Shown one piece after another: positions 1 to 11,000 of a stretch of 64,000 bases of DNA. The notes below the pieces were generated by a model. The model made no database searches and had not been told where the DNA came from. It was given only the letters and a program-made list of their open reading frames with translations. The stretch is from Sciurus carolinensis. Its lineage: Eukaryota; Chordata; Mammalia; Rodentia; Sciuridae. Location: NCBI RefSeq assembly GCF_902686445.1, contig NC_062214.1, positions 55,835,177 through 55,899,176 of the forward strand, given 5' to 3'. The translations under genes and the position numbers were made by a program. Each line of letters opens with the position of its first letter. Position 1 is the first letter of the stretch.

Positions 1-285
1 CCTGGCTGCACATTTAAGTCACTTGGAATTTAAAAGCCCCAATGCCACAGGCCACAGGATCATTTCAATCAGAATTCCTGGGTCTGGGTCCTAGGTATTT
101 TATATATACACATGTGAAGCTGAGAACCACTATCATTGATCCCTGTTGTCAAATGAGGAAAACAGAGGCTTGGCTGTGGGTGTTGATCAGATTGACACTG
201 ATTCCATAGCCCCTTTTTATTCTGGCTCCCCAGAAATCTCCCTTCAGCTTTTTGTGACCAGTAACTTGTTGTTATTATTGTTTGC

Positions 286-494
286 TTTTTGATACTGGGG
301 ATTGAATCCTGGGGCACTTTACCACTGAGCTACATTCCCAGCCCTACTTTTAAAAAAAATTTGTTTTGGGACAGGGTCTCCCTAAGTTGCCTGGGACCTT
401 GCTAAATTACTGAGGTTGGCCTTGAACTTGAGATCCTCCTGCACTCAGCCTCCGGAGATGCTGGGATTACAAGCATGCACCCTTATGCCCAGCA
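286..494 (-). mobile_element. B1-ID composite SINE (squirrel type)
   Basis: The minus-oriented copy shows the ID half (complement of CACTGAGCTACATTCCCAGC) followed by the B1-like half with GGTCTCCCTAAGTTGCC and GCTGGGATTACA. Confidence 0.9.
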
Positions 495-855
495 ACTTGT
501 TACTATGTTTAAGAGGGAGTTTCTGATTTAGGCCCGTGTGTTAAACAAGTGAATTGAGACTTCGATTCTTGATTCAACTCACTTAGCGGAATCAGGCAAA
601 TGAATTAACCTCGTAGCGTTCCAGTTTCAAATAGGAATAATTACCAACCTGCTCACAGAGCTGTTGGGGAAGAAATCTTGGGAAAGCCCTGAGGAAATAT
701 GCAAGATCAGAGAAAGGTTGCCCTTACAACAGAGTAGTTAAGTTCTACTGTCATCTGCTTTTACTAACTTCAGGGCTGCTAAGGACATGCCTTGTTTGAC
801 TTCTGATACTAGTGTCACATGTTTTGCCTCAAGTATCATGTTGGGAAAGAGCTGC

Positions 856-1068
856 AAGAATGTTGGCACATGCATGTGACTCTAGCTACTTGGGAGGTTG
901 AGGCAGGAGGATTGCAAGCTGGAGGCCAGCCTCAGCAACTTAGCGAGGTCCTGTCTCAAAATAGAAAATAAAAAGGGCTGGGGATGTAGCTTAATGATGG
1001 AGTGTCCCTGGGTTTAATCCCCAGTACCACACACACACACACACACACATATGCACACACAAAAGAAA
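856..1068 (+). mobile_element. B1-ID composite SINE with CA-rich tail
   Basis: Plus-oriented copy: GGCACATGCATGTGACTCTA, GGCAGGAGGATTGCAAG, CTGTCTCAAAATAGAAAATA, then the ID half GGGCTGGGGATGTAGC. The A-rich tail has turned into a (CA)n run at about 1028-1050. Confidence 0.9.
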
Positions 1069-2317
1069 AGAGTCACCCATGGGGGGTGGAGGGGTTTGGC
1101 TGCAGTCTGTAAACACAGAAATATTGTCCCCTGGGCAGTAAGGCGAGTTCACTTGCTCTGGCCTTGGCCAGAATGTCCTCAGTTTCCAGCCCTGACATGT
1201 GGAAAGAGACTGACCCCAGTGAGGGAAAGAACAGATGATATCTGACCTAATGCTTATGTATATTTACTATAGAATTGCCAGGTCTACAGTACATTATATG
1301 AGTATATAATATATAATGATGTGTTAATTTTCACATACAGTAATATATACAGACTCAGAGCCTTTGTGTATGACGTAAAGGCTATTGGATGCTGAGTGCC
1401 TGGCACTCCTTGCCTGGCAAATCTGGAAGTGGTTGTTTTCTTTTCCCTGGAATTCATTTCTCCAATTTTGTGCATGTCCTAGGAATGAAGCCCTTTTATG
1501 AAAAACCTGACTTGGGAAAGAAGCTGGGAACAAGGACACTGGGTCATGAAAAGAGCTAACCCAAACCTAGGAGCTTGATGGTAACTGGGAACCTCTTCCA
1601 TGTTGAAGAGATGAAATGTCATCATGGCCTTAGGCCTTGGACGTGTCCACAGAATGAGAGGTGGATTCTGACCACCTCCAGTCAGAGGATCCCCAGGCTC
1701 CTTACCCGTTCCACAGGCTGCTTGACCATGGCAAAGCACAAAAAGAGCTTCCGGGGTGATGGGTGCCCACGGGAAACACACTGCTGGGTGTGACAGCACT
1801 GTATTGCTTCCTTCAGGACAGGAAGGGAACCCAGATGCCACCCAGACCCACACACTGCGGGAGCTGCAGAGGCTTTCTTGGTGGAGCTCACCCCACCCGA
1901 TACAAAACAGTCTCCCTTCAGAGACAGAGGGACGTGTCCGGCGATACCAGTACTCGCCCCAAGTTCGACATTTCTTTGAAGTCTCTTTTTTATATTCAAA
2001 ATCCAAGCACATTTTGAATTCTACTCATAAAATAGCCATTGACCTGATACAAAACAAGCTGCTTGCTCACCTAATTATTTAACTTGATTTTTTTTCTCCT
2101 AAACCTCCTAAACTAGTCGCTCTGGGAAGCTGTGTCGTGTTTATCCTGAGGTTGCCACCCACGACACTCCTGCCATTGCAGAGCTCTCCTTCCCAGTCTG
2201 CGAAGCCTGAGCCACAGGTGGCCTGGGTCACCTCCTGCCTACCGCTCCTCCTGGGGATGGAGGAGTCAATCCATCCAGTGTCCCCACCCGCATCCCCATG
2301 GCCCACGAGGTTCTTAC

Positions 2318-2431
2318 CTATGTCACAGTGCTCGCCAGTGTGGCCAGGGGGGCAAAGACATATGATACGTCCCTCTGTCTCCTGGCAGGTTCCAACGCCA
2401 CAGGGCTCCTCTGCACAGGACCTGGCAGGGG
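2318..2431 (-). CDS. ACAN: ACAN exon 13: EGF-like domain 1 (alternatively spliced type)
   Basis: 114 bp (38 codons), phase 1-1. It encodes an EGF module with all six cysteines: SC, PC, TC, IC, LC, HC, in the stretch from [13 protein letters not shown] to GHTGEHCDI. It corresponds to the first human aggrecan EGF exon, which is optional in human transcripts and, as I recall, not used in mouse or rat. The donor (ATAG|GTAAGA) is strong. The acceptor (GGGGGTTGAAG before 2431) is weak, with a purine-rich break in the pyrimidine tract, so low or conditional inclusion is likely. If skipped, exon 12 can join the next 1-phase exon without a frameshift. Confidence 0.9.
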   Translation of the reverse strand, partial: PLPGPVQRSPVALEPARRQRDVSYVFAPLATLASTVT

Positions 2432-5400
2432 CTTCAACCCCCAGGGAAGAGGCTGAGTATCAAGAACACAGCCGTCTGGGGGCCAGTGCAGTCTCTAAGA
2501 CTTTTCAGTTGGGCCCTGAGATCCCTAAGCTCCATGAGGGTGGCTTTGGGTCAGCTTGTTTCTGGTTACTTGGTCCCCAGCATTTGGAACCTTGCTTAGT
2601 ACAGTAGGAGGCACAAGGACTCCCAAACAAAAAGTAAAGGAAAAGCAGCTACTGGGCCAGGTCCCTGGTTCCTGGGACTGTGTGGAGAAGAGGCAGTCAC
2701 AATCGTACAGGGGAGTGCCTTCCTGGGATGGGGTGAGGACTGAGGGTCTAAAGTCTGGACATGTACAAAATGGCACTTCATAGTTCCCTAAATTATGCAA
2801 GTTTTAGTCTGGCACAAAACACATAATCAGACATAAGATGTCGTCAGCAGATTCACTCTCTCCTCTCACACTCACCCGGGGCCATGATGCATGAATAGAA
2901 TTTCCAAGACTTTCTAAATAATCATTCTTTTCTCCCTGTGCCAAGTACACATAACTGAATTCACACATAAATGTTCATGTGACATAACTCCACTGTTAGG
3001 GTAATGGTCGCTAACCTTTGTAAAGGTGTACTGTGTGCAAAATATAATGCTTTATATTTATATTGTGTTTAGTTTTCTTGGTACTAGCCTTATTTTATAG
3101 AGGAAGGCTCAGAGAAGTTAAGACTCTTGCCTGAGGCTACGTAGCTAATTTGTAATGGAACCGTGCTTGGAAACTTAAAGCTCCAGCGTCTTTCTACACT
3201 ACAGCTGTCTGCAGTCTGAACTGCCCAGACACATTTAAAGGACAAAAAACTGAACAATACCTGAAATGGTAGACTCGGCTTCACCTGATCCCTCTGGAGA
3301 AGCTGGGATGGAAGCATCTGTTGGTGAGGCGGCTGTTCCAGCTGTTTGGGTCTCTTCTCCAGAGTACAAGGGACTTGAGGACTCAATTTCTAGATGTGCC
3401 TCTGCAGGGCGTTGGGTCTGCTGGTTCCATTCAGATTCTGGGATGCTGGTGCTGATGACAATATCCAGCCCTGAGGTATGACCAGATAGGTCTCCACTGA
3501 CTTCAGTCCTGTCTCCAGAAGCCACAGGAGTGACCGAAGGCATGCTGGATGCCTCTGTGCCTACATTATAGGTGGTGGTTGACTCTCCAGTCACTTCAGG
3601 GGCAGCAGACCCCTCCCTGGAGCCTTCCTGAAAAGTCCAAGGTCTGCCGCTCACCCCTAGGTCGGAGGCTCTCTCGAGGTCAGCTTCGTGCAAAGTAGAG
3701 GTGGTTTCCTGCAGAGTGGAGGACCCAGACACCTCTCCACTGGCCTCTCCACTGACTTCGGGGGCAGTAGATGTCCCCACTTCAGTCTCAGGATAGGCAG
3801 ACAATTCACTGCTGGCTTCTGGGACTGATGATGCTTCTGCTCCAGAACTGGGGAATGTTGGCGTAGCCCCACTAATGTCCCCAGAGGCAGAGGCTTCCCC
3901 ACTGGCCTCAAAAAGCTGGGGTGTGTATGTCACAGAGGATCTTTGGCCGAGTTCCTGGGAAACAACAGTTGGTTCAGTTATACCCTCCACGAACTCTGAA
4001 GTGATTAAAGTAACTTCTGGAAGTCCTGAGGCCTCTCCTCTAGTGCTTGTGTCTGCAGAGGATTCTCCACTTACATCAGTGATGCTGGAAAAGTCCCCAC
4101 TAAAATATGGAGTACTTGATGGCTCTCCACTGGGTTCTACTAGCCCAGATTGCAGTCCACTTAAGTCCAAAGATCCAGAATGATCTCCAGACATGTCTGG
4201 TGCTCCAGAATGGGCACCACTGAGTTCCAAAATGCCTGAAGGCCCTTCTCCAGCTTCTTGGGCTGTTGGAGCCTGGGTTACAGATTCCACCAAAGTTCTG
4301 TCTATGAGAGAGACAGTCGGGAAACCTGATGGAAGTCCACTGCCATCATATGCTCCCGAGGGCAGGTTGCTCCCAATCTCAGCTCCAGAAGATTCTCCAC
4401 TGACCTCAGTTACTCCACTTGGTAGGCCACTGAGTTCTGGAGTCTGGGATGTAAACCCACTAGAATCGATTATTCCAGAAGACTGTCCACTGACATCCAC
4501 TACCCCAGATGTGCCTGACAGATCTGTCTCCCCGGAAGGGAGACCACTGAGTTCCACTGACCCTAAGCCTTCTTCTTCTTTAAATGTAGTAGGGGTCACT
4601 TCAACCAAACTGGTGTCCACAAATGTAATGCCAGAAGATTCCCCACTGCCACTCATGGCACCAGAAACCAGGTCTGGAATTCTGGGTGTTATCCCTGATG
4701 ACTGCCCACTGAGATCAGGAACCCCGGATGTTTCTCCACTCTGGTCAGTTATGCCAAATGGTGGGATGCTGCCAAAAAGAACTCCAGATGCTTCTCCACT
4801 GACATCTGGTTGTCCAGAGGACAGTCCGCTAAGCTCAGTTACTCCAGATGTTTCCCCACTGATGTAAGGAAACCCTGATGGCTGCCCACTGACCTCAGAA
4901 ATGCCAGATGTTTCCCCACTGATGTCAGGAAACCCAGATGACTGTCCACTAACACCAAAGAATCCAGATGTTTCCCCACTGATGTCAGGAGACCCAGATG
5001 TCTGGCCACTAAGTTCAATTCCTGAAGGGAGTCCACTAGCACCCCCGCTAATGTCCAATTCACTGAAGGGCAGCCCAGATGTTTCTCCTGCACCACTAAT
5101 GCCAATGGTTCCCCTCCCTTCCAGTTCACTTGCAGTGGAGGCTGTGACCACTTCTACCAATGTAGTGTCCACTAGGGATACAGTTGGAAACCCAGATGGA
5201 AGTCCACTAAACTCAGGCAGGCCAGAGGATGGGCCACTTCCAAGGTCCACTCCAGAATACTCACCACTAAATCCAGAGGGAAGACCACTTGCTTCTGGAG
5301 CCTGTCCACTTCCTACAGTTCCAGAAGGCAGCTTCTCAAAATCCATGGTTCCAGAAGCAGACCCCACTAAGTCTTCTGTTCCAGAAGGTAAACTTCCTGA

Positions 5401-8017
5401 AGTTGCTTCAGCTCCAGAAGCTGAAGTCTCTAGACCTTCCCTTCCAGAAGGAAGTCCACTGAGGTCTTCTCCTACTCCAGAAGCAGAAATTTCTACACCT
5501 TCTCTTCCAGAAGGAAGTTCACTGAGGTCATCTCCTACTCCAGAAACAGAGGTCTCTACTTCCTCTCTTCCAGAAGGAAGTCCACTGAGGTCTTCTCCTA
5601 CTCCAGAAACAGAGGTCTCTAGATCTTCCCTTCCAGAAGGAAGTCCACCACTAAGATCATCCTCTATACCAGAGGCAGAAGTGTCTAGACCTTCTCTTCC
5701 AGTAGGAAGCCCACCGACATCCTCCACTCCAGAGGCAGAAGTCTCTAAAACTTCTCCTCCAGAAGGAAGCCCACTGATGTCCTCTACTCCAGAGGCAGAG
5801 GTCTCTAGACTTTCTCTTCCAGAAGGAAGCCCGCTGATATCCCCTACTCCAGAGGCAGAGGTCTCTAGACCTTCTCCTCCAGAAGAAAACCTACTGACAT
5901 CTCCTTCTCCAGAGGCAGAAGTCTCCAGACCTTTCCCTCCAGAAGGAAGTCCACTGATGTCCTCTACTCCAGAGGCAGAGGTCTCTAGATCTTCTTTTTC
6001 AATAGGAATTCCACTGAGGTCCTCTATTCCAGAGGCAGAAGTTTCTAGACCTTCTTTTTCAGTAGGAAGCCCACTGAGGTCCTCTACTCCAGAGGCAGAA
6101 GTTTCTAGGCCTTCTCTTTCAGTAGGAAGTACACTGACCTCTACTCCAGAGGCAGAAGTCTCTAGACCTTCTCCTCCTGAGGGAAGTCCACTGATGTCCT
6201 CTGCTCCAGAGGCAGAAGTCTCTAGACCTTCTTTTTCAGTAGGAATCCTACTGAGGTCCTCCACTCCAGAGGTAGAAGTCTCTAGACCTTCACTTCCAGT
6301 AGGAAGCCCACTGAGGTCCTCTACTCCAGAGGTAGAAGCCTCCAGACCTTCACTTCCAGTAGGAAGCCCACTGAGGTCCTCTACTCCAGAGGTAGAAGCC
6401 TCTAGACCTTCACTTCCTGTAGGAAGTCCACTGAGGTCCTCCACTCCAGAGGTAGAAGTCTCTAGACCTTCTCTTCCAGTGGGAATCCCACTAAGGTCCT
6501 CCACTCCAGAGGTAGAAGTCTCTAGACCTTCACTTCCAGTAGGAAGCCCACTGAGGTCCTCCACTCCAGAGGTAGAAGTCTCTAGACCTTCACTTCCAGT
6601 AGGAAGTCCACTGAGATCCCCTACTCCAGAGGCAGAAGTCTCTAGAACTTCCCCTCCAGAAGGAAGCCTGCTGAGGTCCCCTATTCCAGAGGCAGAGCCC
6701 TCTAAGTCCTCACCTCCAGAGGGTAGCCCAACCTTAGGAGTGGTAGGCCACTCAATTCTATCTTCATCTCCTGAGGCCAGTCCACTTCCCACAGGCAGGC
6801 CTGAGTCCACTGTGGAGGTGATACCACTCGAATCAAGATCTCCAGAGGGTAGTCCACTTGCACTGACCCCTGAGGGCTGCCCACTGGAGTCAAGGCGTCC
6901 TGAAGCTTCTCCACTGCCTGTGAAGTCACCACTGATGTCAGGGGCTCCAGATACCTCTCCAGAGCCTGGCAGCTCCATTCCACTTGGCACAACTTGGGAA
7001 GGTGTGTAGGTCTCCTCTGAGGTGGAAGGCTCTTCTGGGACAGAGGGCACTGCAGTTGTGGAAGGGCCTTCTGTGCCTTCCTCTGTTGCCAAACTAGGGG
7101 GAGGCCATGTGGGAGGGATCCCTGGAGGAAAGGAAGAAGCAAGGTGAGGTATGAGCTTAAGTAACTCTGAAACTGAACGCTATTCCTTCCACAGTAAAAC
7201 TTTCTTCCCTGGAGTTCAGAGATGTGTTCAGGTGCTTTCTAATAGAATTGCTTAAGTGTCTTGGAAAAATGCGGAGAAAGTGAAGACTAAGGAAGGGAAG
7301 GAAGCAGGGAGAAGCAGGGCACTAGGAAGCTCCCGCACTATCCTCAGGGACACAGGCTATTCAGGCTGTGTTTTATGGGACCCTAGGGGCCACTATCTAC
7401 ACAAGCCATTGGGTGTGAGGGCCACCACCGAAGACAACCAAGGTTGCCCTTCAAGTACTTCCACTTTATCATCTCATGTGAGTGTGTTCCCTGGATCAGC
7501 AGCATCAGCATCCTTTGGGGGCTTGATGGAGAATCAAATTCCCAGATCCCAGCCCAGCCTGGCTGATAGAGACTCTGGGGTGGGGCCTGGCTTGTCGTGT
7601 CCACAAGCCCTCCTGGTGAAGGTGAAGTTCGCTACAATATGAGGATCCCTGATCTCAAGGCCTCCCTCCAAAGCTGGTAGGGTCAGGGGGTGCTATTTGT
7701 AAACATGCATTCCTTTTTTCAATTCTAAGCGCCCCATTACAGAGGATTTGAAAAACAGAGAAGAAAAAACCCTCACCATTCTAAATAATCATAGTTAACA
7801 TTCTTTCTTTTTTTCTTGTTTCTTTGTCATTTAAAAACAACCTAGCTGAATTTTGGGCCTTACACATGCTTTTGGGGAAAGATGCATTTGGGGCTGGGCT
7901 TTCTGGGCAGGCTCACAGTCCCCTCTTGCTCAGAGGAGAACTTTGGAGGGTATGGGAAGGGAAGTATAGCAGCTTACTAGACGATTATGGGTGGGACCCA
8001 GAAAAAATTCTATCTTG

Positions 8018-8089
<72 letters not shown>

Positions 8090-11000
8090 GCATATATATG
8101 TATATACGTGGGTATATCCCCACACATAATATGTATATGTGTGTGCGATCTCAAAACACACTTGCATGACCATTTACAGTCATAATATAGCATTTGTCTT
8201 TTAAATGCATTTAGATGACATTTTAAAAGCAAGTCAGTTGAAAGAAAAAGTCATGGCATGAACAATAGTACAGACAGTTTCAGATACGGCTGAAATCAGC
8301 AAGGTGATCAGGAACTGAAGTTGAACTTGTCTACAAGGCTGCTGGAGCACTTTCCCATGGATAATATCCTATCAATAGTTGCCAGAGTCCTGTGCCAAGT
8401 CACACCCTCATGCCCAAGAAGACCTGGCTATTCTTATCCTGGGGGGCAAGAAAGGGCCACAGCAGGTGTGGGCTTTGGGTAAGGTCTCGGGGCCAGAATC
8501 CCACCTACTCTACAGTTGCATTCTATCTTTTGGCATGGAGGGAAGGGACTTTGCATTTGTGGCCTCCAGAGGAGCACCTGGCATTGCCAAGTTGCTGTGA
8601 AGTCATGAGGAGAATGAGTGGCTGGATGAACTATGGGGAAGCTCTGATTGTCTTTTCTTCAGATGTACCTGCCCCTGTGGAGCTGACTGCACTAGGCACA
8701 CACACAGCTGTGTACCACTTTAGTCCTGTCTTCCTGTGCTGTGAACTACTAGAGGCTAACAATGTTCCATGAAAATAAATAAAGTAATAAAGTCTCTGTG
8801 ATCAGGTTCATTTGGGACACCCCGCATACAACCACTTCTTCTCTGAGAATGACAGTGCATGTTAACTTATCAAAGACTCTGAGAAAGAGCTGGGGAGATA
8901 GCTCAGTCAGTAGAGTGCTTGCCTTGCAAGCACAAGGTCCTGGGTTCGATCCCCAGCACCACCAAAAAAAAAAAAAAAAAAAACAAAACAAAACTCTGAG
9001 AAGGTTGGCAGTGAGGAAACCTGTTAGTCTTTCTGTAAGCCAGGATTTCTCAAACCTTGGTGAACACAAAAACACTCTGACAAGATTTGGGGACTGTTAC
9101 TTTCATCCCATTAAGTTCATCTGATTTTGGAGATTAGGAAGTCTTGACTGGGGAGTCCTGATCCAGAGGAGTGACATGGAAGGAGGAGAAAGGCGAGGCG
9201 AGAGGTCACAATCAGACCCACAGTAGTTACCCTTTTCCTTATTTTTTATTCTCTATTGGAAATCCTTCTAAAGGATCTAAAGATGGGAAAGGTTAGGGTA
9301 GGAGTGTTCATGTAGGAGGACAGAGTGACTGAGGGTCTTCTGATGGGCCCAGTGCTGGGCATTGGGGATGTGTGCAGGAGAAATAAAGGGAAGAGAACAG
9401 TGAACGTGTGGGGGGTGTTTCATGCACAAGGCTCTGTTGTCACTCTGGGGCAGGTCCTAGAGGCGAGCTGAGGTGACCAAAGTTGCTCCAGCAGTACACG
9501 CAGTCAGAGTCAGAGCTGGGGAAACAGAACCCAGGTCCCAGGGGGAAGGAACCACCCCCCACGCACAATCCAGGCAGATAGGAATGTGTGACTTCAGATG
9601 TGCCCCAAGTCCACCACACTGACCTGGCAGTGGGGACGTGCCCACTGGGGTGTAGGCTTGTTCCCATTCTGTCTGATTTTCTGGCTCAGTGGTAAAGTCT
9701 GGGACTGCAGTTGTCTCTTCCCCCTCAGGGACAGCAGCCACACCAGGTCCTACTTGGGTAGCGATCCATTCTTCCACGTCAATGGGTGCTGTGGGGGTGC
9801 CAACTTCCTCTTCTCCTGGAGAGGTTGCCACTGATGCACCTGAAGGGAATGTGGTGGTGAGGGTCCCCTGCTTGCCAATGAACCCATCCTAAGCCCCTGA
9901 GAGGAGTTAGGGGACCCTGAGGTGGACCAGGCTGGTGTGAGAGCCTTACTGACCTCCCCACCTGTGGTTCTGCAAGCTGGCTCCTGCCTTCTCAGCTAAT
10001 AAGAACCAGTGCATTGCTGTCAGTGGTCCAGGACAGAGTGGAATAGATTTGACTCCGTTTTTACAAATGAAGCTCAGAGTTATATTTCTTGCCCAGGATC
10101 AGGACTTTGAAGTGGCAGATAGAATCCTTGAATTCAAACATCTGCTGCCAGACTCCACTGCCAATCTTGGGGAGAGAGATTATGCGCCAAGTGTGTCAGG
10201 ACCAAGAATAGGAAGGAGACACTGAAATTTCATGCAGCCATCCTGGCATTTGGAGGGGCAAAGGAAAGATTCATCAACTGTAACTCTTATGGTTTGGGGG
10301 AAACCAGCAGATTGTGGAGGTTCAGGAAGGAAAATGAACTTCTGTACAGGAGAATATAAAAGGCCAAGTCCACTGAGGGTCTGGGTGGGTGGGAGGTGGA
10401 TGTATGCCTGGGAATTTACTGGAAAATGAACTGGCTTGGCTTCAGTTACCCACAGTAAAGACAGGTCCTGGAGCAAGAGTCTCATCAGCTCCTCTGGGAG
10501 GGGACTGGTGTTCTTGAAGCTGACTCCGTGGGACTGTTATGATTTGGGTATAGAATGTCGCCCTCAGGCTCATGTGTTGAAGACTTGGTCCCCATTACAG
10601 CAACATTCAGAGCTGAGGCTTTTGGAAGTGATTGGACTGTGAGGACTCTGACCTCATCAGTGGATCAACCCACTGCAGTTCAAAATTGAACTATTGGGAG
10701 GTAGCACCTAGCTGGAAGCCAGAGGACACTGGGAGTGTGCCCTGGAAAGGCGTATGTTGCCCCTGGCCCCTTCCCTGCTTTCTGTTTCCCAGTGGCCATG
10801 AGGTGAGCAGGTTCGCTCCACCGCGCGCTTCTGTCATGATGTTCTTTCTGCTTCACCACGGGCCCAGAACAATGGAGCCAGCTGATCATTGTCTGAAACT
10901 ATGAGCCAAAATAAATCTTCCCTCCTTCAAGTTGGTTTTCTCAGATACTTTGTCACAGCAAAGGAAAGCTGACTAACACAGAAAATTTCAGTGGGTTTAG

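Larger units (their letters stand above)
1..2317 (-). other. ACAN: ACAN intron after exon 13 (partial)
   Basis: I looked on the minus strand for the second, calcium-binding EGF exon (DIDEC-type) and for C-type lectin exons and found neither. The stretch holds two SINEs, a short CA run and otherwise unique non-coding sequence. The gene leaves the window here. Confidence 0.8.
7122..9623 (-). other. ACAN: ACAN intron 11
   Basis: 2.5 kb between the post-G2 linker exon and the CS exon. It contains a MER5A-like fragment, a TC/TA microsatellite and an ID SINE. No further exon seen; in species with a long KS array that array is part of the CS exon, so nothing is missing here. Confidence 0.8.

Noticed and set aside
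1..2317. Possible second EGF or C-type lectin exon of ACAN
   Set aside because: Neither a DIDEC-type calcium-binding EGF nor lectin motifs such as WIGLND could be read on the minus strand; the open frames here have no family resemblance.
4901..7009. 702-codon open frame antisense to the ACAN CS exon
   Set aside because: It mirrors the coding tandem repeat: a 60-bp unit without stops on one strand often lacks them on the other. Its Pro/Ser/Glu-rich product is low-complexity and has no start context or partner exon.
7985..8185. Short open frames across the TC/TA microsatellite
   Set aside because: Translations are pure Ser/Leu and Tyr/Ile repeats produced by the dinucleotide runs.
8885..8985. 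tRNA-like A and B boxes (also at 37622, 41181 and other ID copies)
   Set aside because: They belong to ID-type SINEs with poly-A or A-rich tails; a functional cloverleaf tRNA was not found.
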